The notes beneath the pieces are model-generated. The model saw nothing but the letters and a program-made list of their open reading frames with translations. It was not told where the DNA came from and searched no databases. The position numbers and the translations under genes were made by a program. This document shows positions 1-6,341 of a stretch of DNA of 7,550 bases, piece by piece. This DNA is from Bacteroidota bacterium (GTDB taxonomy: Bacteria > Bacteroidota > Bacteroidia > Chitinophagales > Chitinophagaceae). The stretch spans positions 1 through 7,550 of the forward strand of contig JAEYRC010000195.1 in NCBI GenBank assembly GCA_023409675.1. Reading direction: 5' to 3'. Within the stretch, counting starts at the first letter, position 1. Each line of letters starts with the position of its first letter.

Positions 1-669
1 TTTGGCGGTGATGAAGTGGAGAAAAAGATCAGGGTGTTAAGCGGAGGTGAGAAGGCCCGGGTGGCATTGGCTAAAACGATCGTCAGCAAGGCGAATTTCC
101 TGATGCTCGATGAGCCGACGAACCACCTGGATATGCACTCCTGTGAACTGCTGATCGAATCGCTGAAAAAATATCAGGGCAGCCTGATCCTGGTGAGTCA
201 CGACCGGTATTTCATTTCTAAAACCGCTAATAAGATCTGGGAGATTGATGACCATAAGATCAGGGAATTCATTGGTGGATATGATGAATGGGCCGATTGG
301 AAGGAACGTAACCTCAAAGCCCGCGAAAAGAACGACAAATCTGCCAAAGACCTGCCCGCAACACCAAAAACTGTTGCGGCGCCCATGCCGGTTGCTCCAC
401 CGGTATCGGTAGCCCCAAAGGCGATCAATAAAGAACAGAAAAAAGAATTACAGAAATTCCAGCGACGTTTTCAGCAACTGGAAACGGAGATTGCCGAAAT
501 GAGCCGGAAGCTTAGTGCTATGGAAGCTTCTCTTGCAGATCCGGAAATTTATTCTGATCATAAAAAATTCGCTGCCGCCGAATCGGGTTATAAGCAATCC
601 AAACAGGACCTTGACCGTCTGAATAAGGAATATGAACAGGTATTTGAAAAAATCGTGGAACTGGAATAA
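1..669 (+). CDS. ABC-F family ATP-binding cassette protein, C-terminal part (5' end outside window)
   Basis: This is the end of a soluble ABC-F ATPase, a family of tandem-NBD proteins without membrane domains that act on the ribosome (translation factors or antibiotic-protection proteins). The frame is open from base 1, so the ATG-like codons inside are not the start; about 222 residues remain of a protein usually 530-650 long. In the second nucleotide-binding domain one sees the ABC signature LSGGEKARVALAK (near residues 17-29), Walker B with the ABC-F hallmark LMLDEPTNHLD, and the H-switch LVSHDRYF. Walker A is off the edge. After the NBD comes an Ala/Pro/Val-rich linker (roughly residues 117-140), then a charged Lys/Glu/Gln-rich coiled coil to the end, like the C-terminal domain of Uup-type and several Bacteroidota ABC-F proteins. 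The exact subfamily cannot be fixed without the N-terminal half and the interdomain linker. The phospholipase gene follows after 63 bases on the same strand, with no clear terminator between them. Confidence 0.93.
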   Translation, partial: FGGDEVEKKIRVLSGGEKARVALAKTIVSKANFLMLDEPTNHLDMHSCELLIESLKKYQGSLILVSHDRYFISKTANKIWEIDDHKIREFIGGYDEWADWKERNLKAREKNDKSAKDLPATPKTVAAPMPVAPPVSVAPKAINKEQKKELQKFQRRFQQLETEIAEMSRKLSAMEASLADPEIYSDHKKFAAAESGYKQSKQDLDRLNKEYEQVFEKIVELE

Positions 670-732
670 TACGCTTCCGGCGGTATTGCTGTTTACAGGA
701 AAGTTTAATAGCTGTTGCACTAATTGCTGCTT

Positions 733-2799
733 ATGACCCGCCTCCTGATTTTATTGTTATTGCTTGGACTGCAAACTCCGCTTACTGCACAGCAAACCGG
801 CTCCCGGCCAAAGATCGGTCTAACCCTAAGTGGCGGGGGCGCTAAAGGCCTTGCGCATATTGGTATTCTGAAGGCGGTGGATTCAGCCGGACTTAACATT
901 GATTACATCACCGGTACAAGTATGGGCGGTATTGTAGGCGCCTTATATGCCACCGGGTATTCTGCGGCTGCAATAGAAGCAATAGCCCGGCAGACCGATT
1001 GGGATGTTTTGTTATCCAATCAGAGTTCACTCCGCGCCATTGTAATGGAAGAAAAAGATGAATACAGTAAATACGCGATTGAGTTGCCCTGGATAAATCA
1101 TGGGTTCAGGCTTCCAACGGGCGTAATTGAATCAGAAGAATTATGGCTGAAGTTTTCGGAACTCTTTTTCCCGGTCTATTCTATAAAAGATTTCTCTGAA
1201 TTCTCCATCCCCTTCAAATGTATTGGTACAGATATTTCGACCGGTGATATTGTGGTAATGGATAAGGGAGAAATTGCCACGGCGGTGCGGGCCACCATGG
1301 CCATTCCATCGGTATTTACAGCGGTGGATTACCAGGGGCGTAAGCTGGTCGATGGAGGTATTGTCCGTAACCTGCCCGTTGAAGATGTCAGGGAAATGGG
1401 TGCCGATGTAATTATTGCCAGTAAAGTGTCTACGGGCCTGATGCCGGGAGAAAAACTGACCTCAGCAATCCAGATCCTGTTACAGATCGCCTTCTTTAAA
1501 GAGGCTTATGATAACCGTGATGCGGATTCTCTTGCCGATATTTTTCTGGATTTGCCTGTTGATGATTTTCATGCCGGCAGTTTTAACCGTGATGAAGAAA
1601 TTTTGCAGATCGGGATAGATCAGGGCAGGTTGTTATACCCCCGGCTGAAAGCGCTTAAAGATTCACTCGACCGGCTCTATGGACCGAAGCCTTTCCGGGA
1701 AAACAGGCTTCCGAAAATGGATTCAATAAAGATTTCCGGAATCCGGGTTCACGGTGATGAACAGATTTCCCGCAACTTCATCATCAATATGATGAGCCTT
1801 GAGGAAGGAATGTATTATACCCCGGCAAAACTTTCCAACCTGATCCGTAAGGTTTTCGGCACGCGGTATTATAACCGTATTGTCTATACGCTGGAGCCGG
1901 TTCGTGATGGGTCGGCAATCATTCATTTTGATGTGATTGAAAACCCGGTGACTTTTGCCAAACTGGGCATCCATTATAATAGATTCACCGGTATTGGGGT
2001 ACTGATGAACCTGACCAGCCGGAATTTTGTATTCAATCATTCGCGCAGTCTTGTTTCGGTTAATCTGAGTGAGAGTTTCAGGGCCAGGGCCGAACACCTG
2101 CAATACCTTGGTCGCGGAAAAGATGTAGCCCTGGTATTGGGTGGTTCGTATGAACGTTTTGATGTGGCCTCTTACAATCGCTTTAAGCGCGATGGATTGT
2201 ATGGAATGCAATATTTTAAATCGGATGCCCGGCTTCAATATTCAGCTAACCGGAAGTTTACTGTTGGCGCGGGAACGCGTTTTGAATGGGTGCGCTACTC
2301 TCCTTCCATACAATCGGTTATAGATGTATCGGGAAAAAATGAATTTGTCACTTCATACCTCTTTGCCGCGATCAATACCCTGGATAAGGCTATTTTTCCC
2401 AACCGCGGTTTCAGGATGGATGTGGAAGCCGGAACCATATTCAATCAGACCCCCCATATCCGCTATTATTCAAATGGTACTGAAGTAGATAATATCGATT
2501 CACTGGGAATAACCTATAATAATTATTACCGCTTAACTGCCAATGCAGAAGGCTATATTCCTTTAAGCAACAGGTTAAATTTTTATACAGGTTTTCAATC
2601 TGGGATAAATGTGAATTATAAACAGAATATCCTGAATGACTTTGCTATCGGTGGAATGACGCATGTATTCCGCAACCAGGTATTGTTTGCCGGACTGGAA
2701 GAAATACTGTTATCACCCCAAGTGTTGCCAGTCTTCAGCTCGCGCTCCGGTACCGCTTGTTCAACAATATATTCCTTACTGCGCGCAGTAACGGCCTGA
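733..2799 (+). CDS. Patatin-like phospholipase with POTRA/Omp85-type barrel (frameshifted near its 3' end)
   Basis: This is a predicted outer-membrane serine lipase of the patatin class (RssA-like) fused to a BamA/Omp85-type domain, an architecture like PlpD of Pseudomonas. I chose ATG 733 over TTG 724 because it gives a clean signal peptide: T-R, a Leu-rich core, then LTAQ near residues 17-20. The patatin domain shows the oxyanion-hole motif SGGGAKG (Gly 34-36), the nucleophile elbow GTSMG (Ser63) and the catalytic Asp in DGG (Asp207), so both dyad residues are present. A POTRA-like segment begins near residue 333 (KISGIRVHGDEQIS) and runs to about 400. Alternating aromatic and polar beta-strands typical of a barrel follow. 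The frame stops at 2797-2799, but its last 31 or so residues (658-688) do not look like barrel sequence. The natural C-terminus continues in another frame to 2969 (see the separate entry). With one base restored the protein would be 745 residues. As read, it lacks the terminal strands, so assembly into the outer membrane is doubtful unless the shift is an artefact. Confidence 0.9.
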   Translation: MTRLLILLLLLGLQTPLTAQQTGSRPKIGLTLSGGGAKGLAHIGILKAVDSAGLNIDYITGTSMGGIVGALYATGYSAAAIEAIARQTDWDVLLSNQSSLRAIVMEEKDEYSKYAIELPWINHGFRLPTGVIESEELWLKFSELFFPVYSIKDFSEFSIPFKCIGTDISTGDIVVMDKGEIATAVRATMAIPSVFTAVDYQGRKLVDGGIVRNLPVEDVREMGADVIIASKVSTGLMPGEKLTSAIQILLQIAFFKEAYDNRDADSLADIFLDLPVDDFHAGSFNRDEEILQIGIDQGRLLYPRLKALKDSLDRLYGPKPFRENRLPKMDSIKISGIRVHGDEQISRNFIINMMSLEEGMYYTPAKLSNLIRKVFGTRYYNRIVYTLEPVRDGSAIIHFDVIENPVTFAKLGIHYNRFTGIGVLMNLTSRNFVFNHSRSLVSVNLSESFRARAEHLQYLGRGKDVALVLGGSYERFDVASYNRFKRDGLYGMQYFKSDARLQYSANRKFTVGAGTRFEWVRYSPSIQSVIDVSGKNEFVTSYLFAAINTLDKAIFPNRGFRMDVEAGTIFNQTPHIRYYSNGTEVDNIDSLGITYNNYYRLTANAEGYIPLSNRLNFYTGFQSGINVNYKQNILNDFAIGGMTHVFRNQVLFAGLEEILLSPQVLPVFSSRSGTACSTIYSLLRAVTA
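2698..2706 (+). other. Probable frameshift site (one base missing) in the phospholipase gene
   Basis: Frame 1 reads sensibly through FAGLEE, ending with the two GAA codons at 2698-2703. From 2703 the sensible sequence is in frame 3 (NTVITPSVASLQLALRYRL). Moving from one to the other needs one missing base. The simplest fit is a run of four A contracted to three at 2702-2705, because GAA-GAA-AAT-ACT would restore the frame exactly. The exact position could lie a few codons either side. A sequencing or assembly error, a real mutation, or phase variation cannot be distinguished here. The A-run is too short to suggest a contingency locus. Confidence 0.75.
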
Positions 2800-2969
2800 T
2801 CAATAATTTCGTCAGTACGAACAATATTATTCAAAAGCCGAACTTCCTTTCCGGTCACGCGTTAACTTTCGGTTATAACTTACCGTTAGGGCCGCTTGAA
2901 ATCAGTGTCATGTACAACGACCAGTCACGTCAGGTGCGTTCGTATATTAACCTGGGCATTGCCTTTTAA
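2700..2969 (+). pseudogene. Out-of-frame C-terminal barrel fragment of the patatin/Omp85 phospholipase
   Basis: In frame 3 the sequence encodes about 89 residues that complete the outer-membrane barrel of the upstream gene. It contains amphipathic strands such as SLQLALRYRLFNNIFLTARS and FGYNLPLGPLEISVMYN, and ends YINLGIAF. The terminal aromatic residue, with alternating hydrophobic positions before it, is the usual BAM-recognition signal of outer-membrane proteins. The fragment has no signal peptide, and its only nearby initiation codon would be an internal TTG (2757), so it is not a separate gene. It is the displaced 3' end of the gene starting at 733. Its stop TAA (2967-2969) overlaps the stop of the convergent hutG in the shared TTAA at 2966-2969. 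Confidence 0.8.
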
Positions 2970-4018
2970 GTTTCCAGCGATGATTTGATAAAATCGCTCA
3001 CGAGGTAACTGATCAGCTTTCCAGTCGATTCCTGTTTCCTGCCATCGGTAAGTTGTGCAGCCCCTTCGCAAACATGAAAATAAGCGGTTTTGCAATCGAC
3101 AGCGGCAAAAGAAACATACTGTCGGGCCTGTAAAACACTTATTCCTGATGGGCTGCAGGCGCTGCTGAGGGCATGTTCAATACTGTCGAGATCAATTTCT
3201 ATCCCACAATAAGTATCTTCTGTAAATCCGGTAGCGTGCGCGACAGCCTGAATAAAGGATCTTTTTTCCCGGATAAAGATGTCTTCATAGGAAATAAAAT
3301 CAATGAACGGATTGTTCACAATATCAAGCCACACGTTTTGCGGAAGATAGTTCTCATGTAAACCCACAATACAGTATTTGTGTAAGAACCCGTCTTCTTC
3401 CGCGTAGCGGAATCCGTTACCGCTGTGCCGGCCTTCCACCGGACGGAAATCCGCATGGGCATCGAGGTTTACACAGTTAATCTGTGCAAGGGGAATCAGG
3501 GCTTTTTTATGCAACGCCTTTGCAGATCCTTTCAGCAAAGGATACGAGTTATTATGCCCCCCGCCGATGACAACAGGAATTTTATCATGGGCAATGATCA
3601 GTTTTACCAGTTGCTCTACTTCATCATCAATGGTAATAACCGCATGGCGGTACGCGTCGATCTTTTCCGAGTCATCACTGGCGTTTTGTTCGATAAGGAA
3701 TTTCAGGTCACCGAAATCGAAATGTCCCAGCAACAGAATTTCATCACCGGAAAGAAAATCATTGCTTTGAATATTGAGGAATGATGATAAGAATGGCGTC
3801 CAGGCTGAATCGGCGCCGCCTGTTCCATGATTTGCCCTGATTCCAATATCTTCCGGTATACCAACTAAAACAAAACGCGCATCGGAATTTTTCAGGTGTT
3901 CTTCGGGGTTATCCCTCGAAACCGGACACTGTACGCGTTCACCAAGTTTGGTTTCAAAACGCCTAACCTGGGTCAGGGAGAGAATATCCTGCCGGTTGTA
4001 CACTTTAAAATGTTTCAT
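2966..4018 (-). CDS. hutG: Formimidoylglutamase (ureohydrolase/arginase family)
   Basis: It hydrolyses N-formimidoyl-L-glutamate to L-glutamate and formamide, the last step of the histidine pathway in organisms that use a single hydrolase, in the cytoplasm with a binuclear Mn centre. The 350-residue protein has the ureohydrolase metal motifs in order: GGGHNNSYP (His155), NLDAHADFRP (Asp186, His188, Asp190) and GIEIDLDSI (Asp276, Asp278). All six expected metal ligands are present. The first motif has Gly rather than the Asp of true arginases (GGDH), which, with the hut neighbours, favours HutG over arginase or agmatinase. The segment CEGAAQLTDGRKQESTGK near the C-terminus resembles Bacteroidota homologues as I recall them. 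ATG 4018 is the start, preceded by an A-rich leader without Shine-Dalgarno. hutI ends 30 bases upstream, so the two genes are probably cotranscribed. Its stop overlaps the stop of the convergent phospholipase fragment. Confidence in the family is very high; the exact substrate rests on context. Confidence 0.92.
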   Translation of the reverse strand: MKHFKVYNRQDILSLTQVRRFETKLGERVQCPVSRDNPEEHLKNSDARFVLVGIPEDIGIRANHGTGGADSAWTPFLSSFLNIQSNDFLSGDEILLLGHFDFGDLKFLIEQNASDDSEKIDAYRHAVITIDDEVEQLVKLIIAHDKIPVVIGGGHNNSYPLLKGSAKALHKKALIPLAQINCVNLDAHADFRPVEGRHSGNGFRYAEEDGFLHKYCIVGLHENYLPQNVWLDIVNNPFIDFISYEDIFIREKRSFIQAVAHATGFTEDTYCGIEIDLDSIEHALSSACSPSGISVLQARQYVSFAAVDCKTAYFHVCEGAAQLTDGRKQESTGKLISYLVSDFIKSSLET

Positions 4019-4048
4019 AGTACGTTGTTTTGTTGTTATAAAGTCTTA

Positions 4049-5290
4049 TCAGGATATCCATTTTCCTTTTATCATGGTGCGTTCAATTACGGATGTGCTA
4101 AACCGGTATGGCAGGTAGTCCAGCGATGGAATGGGCTGAGTAAGTATGATGCTGGCTTTTTTACCTTTGCTTATACTTCCCAGGCTATCGGCCACCTCCA
4201 TGGCATACGCGCCATTCAGGGTAGCGGCATTGATCGCTTCCTCCGGTAACATTCTCATTTTAATGCAGGCCAGGCTGATAACAAAGCTCATATTTCCCCC
4301 CGGTGAAGATCCCGGATTGTAATCTGAAGCCAGCGACAGTGCAGCGCCGCGTTGTATCAATTCACGGGCTGGTGGGTACGGTAAATTCAGGAAGAAAGCC
4401 GCGGTGGGCAACAGCGTTCCTATGGTTTCGGAGGATGAGAGAGCGGTTATCGCTTCTTCATTCATGCTTTCGAGATGGTCTACGCTTAGCGCATTAAGTT
4501 TGACCCCAAGTTCAACCGCGCCAAATGCATTCAACTGGTTGGCATGCAGCTTTGGCTTCAACCCATACTGCTGTCCGGCCCTGCAAATTTCAGCGGTTTC
4601 TTCAAGCGAAAAAAAACCTTTTTCACAGAAAACATCAATATAATCCGCCAGGCTTTCCGCAGCGATAACGGGTAACATCTCCCTTATCAGCAGGTCGATA
4701 TAACCGCGATGATCGTCGCGGTATATAGCAGGATAAGCATGCGCGCCCAGAAAAGTGGCTTTAATCGCCAGGGATGAACGTTCTTTCAGTTTTTTGATTA
4801 CCCGCAGCATTTTAAGTTCTCCTTCTACCGACAATCCATAACCGCTTTTGATTTCAACTGCTCCTGTGCCCTGAAGGGATATTTCTTCCAGCCGCGACCA
4901 TGCCTGGTTAAACAACTGATCTTCCGATAATTCTTCCACACCTTTTGCAGAATTCAGAATCCCGCCTCCTCTTGCCGCGATTTCGGCATAGCTGATCCCT
5001 TTAAGTTTATCAATGAATTCGCCTTCACGACTGGCAGGAAAAACCAGGTGTGTATGCGAGTCGCAAAAGGCAGGCAAAATGAAACGGCTCCGGGCATCAA
5101 TAATATGATCACCACTTAGGGCATGGCGATAGTGGCTCATGGAACCAAAATCTGCAATTTCATCTCCCTCTATAACAAGGTAGGCATCTTTAAGACCAGG
5201 CATTTTGCCGAGTTCTGCGCCCCGCAGCAGGGTGCATTGCTCCCGGGTATTTACAAGCCCGGCGATATTTAGAAAGGTAGTCGATGCCAC
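4049..5290 (-). CDS. hutI: Imidazolonepropionase
   Basis: It opens the ring of 4-imidazolone-5-propionate to give N-formimidoyl-L-glutamate, the third step of histidine breakdown, as a cytoplasmic metal-dependent amidohydrolase. The 413 residues match the usual family length of about 400-420. Visible motifs are the metal-binding DSHTHLVF (His79, His81) followed by the substrate-loop region REGEF and ARGGGI; GAHAYP (His184); KLHANQLNAFG (His249); DHLES (His272); and the metal Asp in ASDYNPGSSPGG (Asp323). This spacing is the HutI pattern within the amidohydrolase superfamily. The start is a GTG at 5290: no in-frame ATG precedes the conserved region, and starting further in would remove the N-terminal beta domain. 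No Shine-Dalgarno is seen. hutG follows 30 bases downstream on the same strand and catalyses the next reaction. The TerC gene is divergent, with 169 bases between the starts. Confidence 0.96.
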   Translation of the reverse strand: MASTTFLNIAGLVNTREQCTLLRGAELGKMPGLKDAYLVIEGDEIADFGSMSHYRHALSGDHIIDARSRFILPAFCDSHTHLVFPASREGEFIDKLKGISYAEIAARGGGILNSAKGVEELSEDQLFNQAWSRLEEISLQGTGAVEIKSGYGLSVEGELKMLRVIKKLKERSSLAIKATFLGAHAYPAIYRDDHRGYIDLLIREMLPVIAAESLADYIDVFCEKGFFSLEETAEICRAGQQYGLKPKLHANQLNAFGAVELGVKLNALSVDHLESMNEEAITALSSSETIGTLLPTAAFFLNLPYPPARELIQRGAALSLASDYNPGSSPGGNMSFVISLACIKMRMLPEEAINAATLNGAYAMEVADSLGSISKGKKASIILTQPIPSLDYLPYRFSTSVIERTMIKGKWIS

Positions 5291-5362
5291 CTGACAATAT
5301 TACAAAACATCAATGATGAAAAGATAATTGTTTGCGGAAATGCCGGGCATTGAAAACACGTC

Positions 5363-5370
5363 TATATTTG
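5363..5370 (+). promoter_or_regulatory. Candidate Bacteroidota -7 promoter element for the TerC-family gene
   Basis: TATATTTG matches the Bacteroidota -7 consensus TAnnTTTG exactly and lies about 90 bases before ATG 5460 in the divergent intergenic region. I find no TTG or TTTG at the expected -33 spacing: the nearest TTTG (5331-5334) is 28 bases upstream, which is too far. The call therefore rests on the -7 box and its position only. A transcript would carry a leader of roughly 80 bases. Confidence 0.4.
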
Positions 5371-5388
5371 TACCAGCAACACAGGCCT

Positions 5389-5420
5389 GCTAATCCTGCT
5401 TTACACACAGGATGAATAGC
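5389..5420 (+). promoter_or_regulatory. Imperfect hairpin in the presumed leader of the TerC-family gene
   Basis: GCTAATCCTG (5389-5398) pairs with CAGGAT (5408-5413) and TAGC (5417-5420), giving ten pairs with a three-base GAA bulge and a nine-base loop. It falls about 20 bases after the candidate -7 box and 40 bases before the start codon, with no U-tract after it. It could be a leader structure or an operator, or chance. The yybP-ykoY Mn riboswitch known upstream of some TerC-family genes has conserved purine-rich loops that I do not see here. Confidence 0.25.
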
Positions 5421-5459
5421 TGGCATAAAAATTAGTAGTAATCATCTAAATAATCCTGA

Positions 5460-6269
5460 ATGGACTTCCCAAATTTTGCCGATCCCGCGGTGTGGGTCAG
5501 CCTTGCTACACTTTGTTTTCTGGAGATCATCCTTGGAGTTGATAATATCATATTTATTTCGATTGTTTCCAATAAGCTTCCGGAAAAGCAGCAGCCCAAA
5601 GCCCGCAACCTGGGTCTTTTACTGGCAATGGTTTTCCGGGTTGCTCTGTTGCTGTTTATCACAACGCTCATTAAACTGACTTATCCGGTTATTACCCTCG
5701 ACTTTATTCCAACGGATGGCCCCGAACCTTTTGGTCTTAGCTGGAAAGATATCATATTGATTGCGGGCGGATTATTTCTGCTCACAAAAAGTACGCTGGA
5801 AATTCACCATAAACTCGAACAGAGCATTGAAAAGGAAACCAAACCAAAATATTCCTCTTTTAGCGGAGTAATTTTACAGATCATTATGGTGGATGCCGTA
5901 TTCTCTTTTGATTCTATTCTTACAGCCATAGGATTGGTAGAAAATGTAATCATCATGATCATTGCCGTAGTGGTATCAATCCTCGTCATGATTTCCTTTG
6001 CCGGCCAGATTAGCCGTTTCATCAACAAACACCCTACGCTTCAGATGCTCGCGCTGGCCTTCCTTATATTGATTGGTGTAATGCTGATCGCCGAAGGATT
6101 CCATCAGCATATTAGTAAAGGATATATTTATACGGCTATCGCATTCTCCCTGATCGTGGAGATGCTGAATATGCGTTTGCGGAAGAAAAATACCGTTCCG
6201 GTTAAACTCAATCCGAGGTTCGATGAGATTCGTGAAAAGGAAGAGATGATGAAGGCTTCAAAACCGTAA
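5460..6269 (+). CDS. TerC family integral membrane protein
   Basis: This is a multi-pass inner-membrane protein of the TerC/Alx/YgdQ family. Some members export Mn2+ or contribute metal to exoenzymes, and others are linked to tellurite resistance; the role of this one is unassigned. The 269 residues contain the two family signatures with acidic membrane residues: EIILGVDNIIF (Glu22, Asp28) in the first helix and VDAVFSFDS (Asp145, Asp151) in the middle, which are the likely metal-coordinating positions. About seven hydrophobic segments are visible, near residues 12-36, 51-73, 97-110, 136-158, 162-182, 196-212 and 219-235. A charged cytoplasmic tail ends ...EKEEMMKASKP. The ATG at 5460 places the family motif at the expected distance from the N-terminus. 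The gene is divergent from hutI and convergent with hutU, so it is a single-gene transcription unit with its own promoter and terminator. No tellurite-resistance (ter) partner genes are nearby, which argues for a housekeeping metal-related role. Confidence 0.93.
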   Translation: MDFPNFADPAVWVSLATLCFLEIILGVDNIIFISIVSNKLPEKQQPKARNLGLLLAMVFRVALLLFITTLIKLTYPVITLDFIPTDGPEPFGLSWKDIILIAGGLFLLTKSTLEIHHKLEQSIEKETKPKYSSFSGVILQIIMVDAVFSFDSILTAIGLVENVIIMIIAVVVSILVMISFAGQISRFINKHPTLQMLALAFLILIGVMLIAEGFHQHISKGYIYTAIAFSLIVEMLNMRLRKKNTVPVKLNPRFDEIREKEEMMKASKP

Positions 6270-6304
6270 GCAGGTATCCGCGATGAAGTGATTATAAGTT
6301 GAAT

Positions 6305-6341
6305 AAACCCGGGCTTTGAAACAGCTTCATTGCCCGGTTTT
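6305..6341 (+). terminator. Rho-independent terminator between the TerC-family gene and hutU, possibly bidirectional
   Basis: CCGGGC (6309-6314) pairs with GCCCGG (6332-6337). Inside, after a TT/TT mismatch, TGAA (6317-6320) pairs with TTCA (6326-6329) around the loop ACAGC. Four T follow on the + strand (6338-6341), and on the - strand the stem is followed by GTTTATT. It lies 36 bases after the TerC stop and includes the hutU stop codon, so it could end transcription from both sides. Confidence 0.7.

Noticed and set aside
670..732. Separate promoter or terminator between the ABC-F gene and the phospholipase gene.
   Set aside because: The 63 bases show no TAnnTTTG box and no strong GC hairpin with a T-tract, so read-through is as likely as a separate start.
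2698..2706. Programmed -1 ribosomal frameshifting as the explanation for the broken phospholipase frame.
   Set aside because: There is no X-XXY-YYZ heptamer with a supporting downstream structure, and barrel proteins of this family are not known to need one; a one-base indel is simpler.
2976..2998. Inverted repeat AGCGAT ... ATCGCT just after the phospholipase stop, considered as a terminator.
   Set aside because: It has only six outer pairs, it lies inside the hutG coding end, and neither strand has a T-run after it.
3425..3784. A + strand open frame of 119 codons opposite hutG, and similar long open frames opposite hutI, hutU and the phospholipase gene.
   Set aside because: They are antisense to clearly conserved genes, have no recognisable protein features, and arise from codon bias of the true strand.
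5319..5326. TATCTTTT on the - strand, a 7 of 8 match to TAnnTTTG about 29 bases before the hutI GTG start, considered as the hutI promoter.
   Set aside because: It has one mismatch at the conserved G and no TTG at the proper upstream spacing, so it is too weak to call, although a hutI promoter must lie in this region.
5371..5459. yybP-ykoY manganese riboswitch in the TerC leader.
   Set aside because: The conserved purine-rich loop sequences of that class are not visible and the presumed leader is short.
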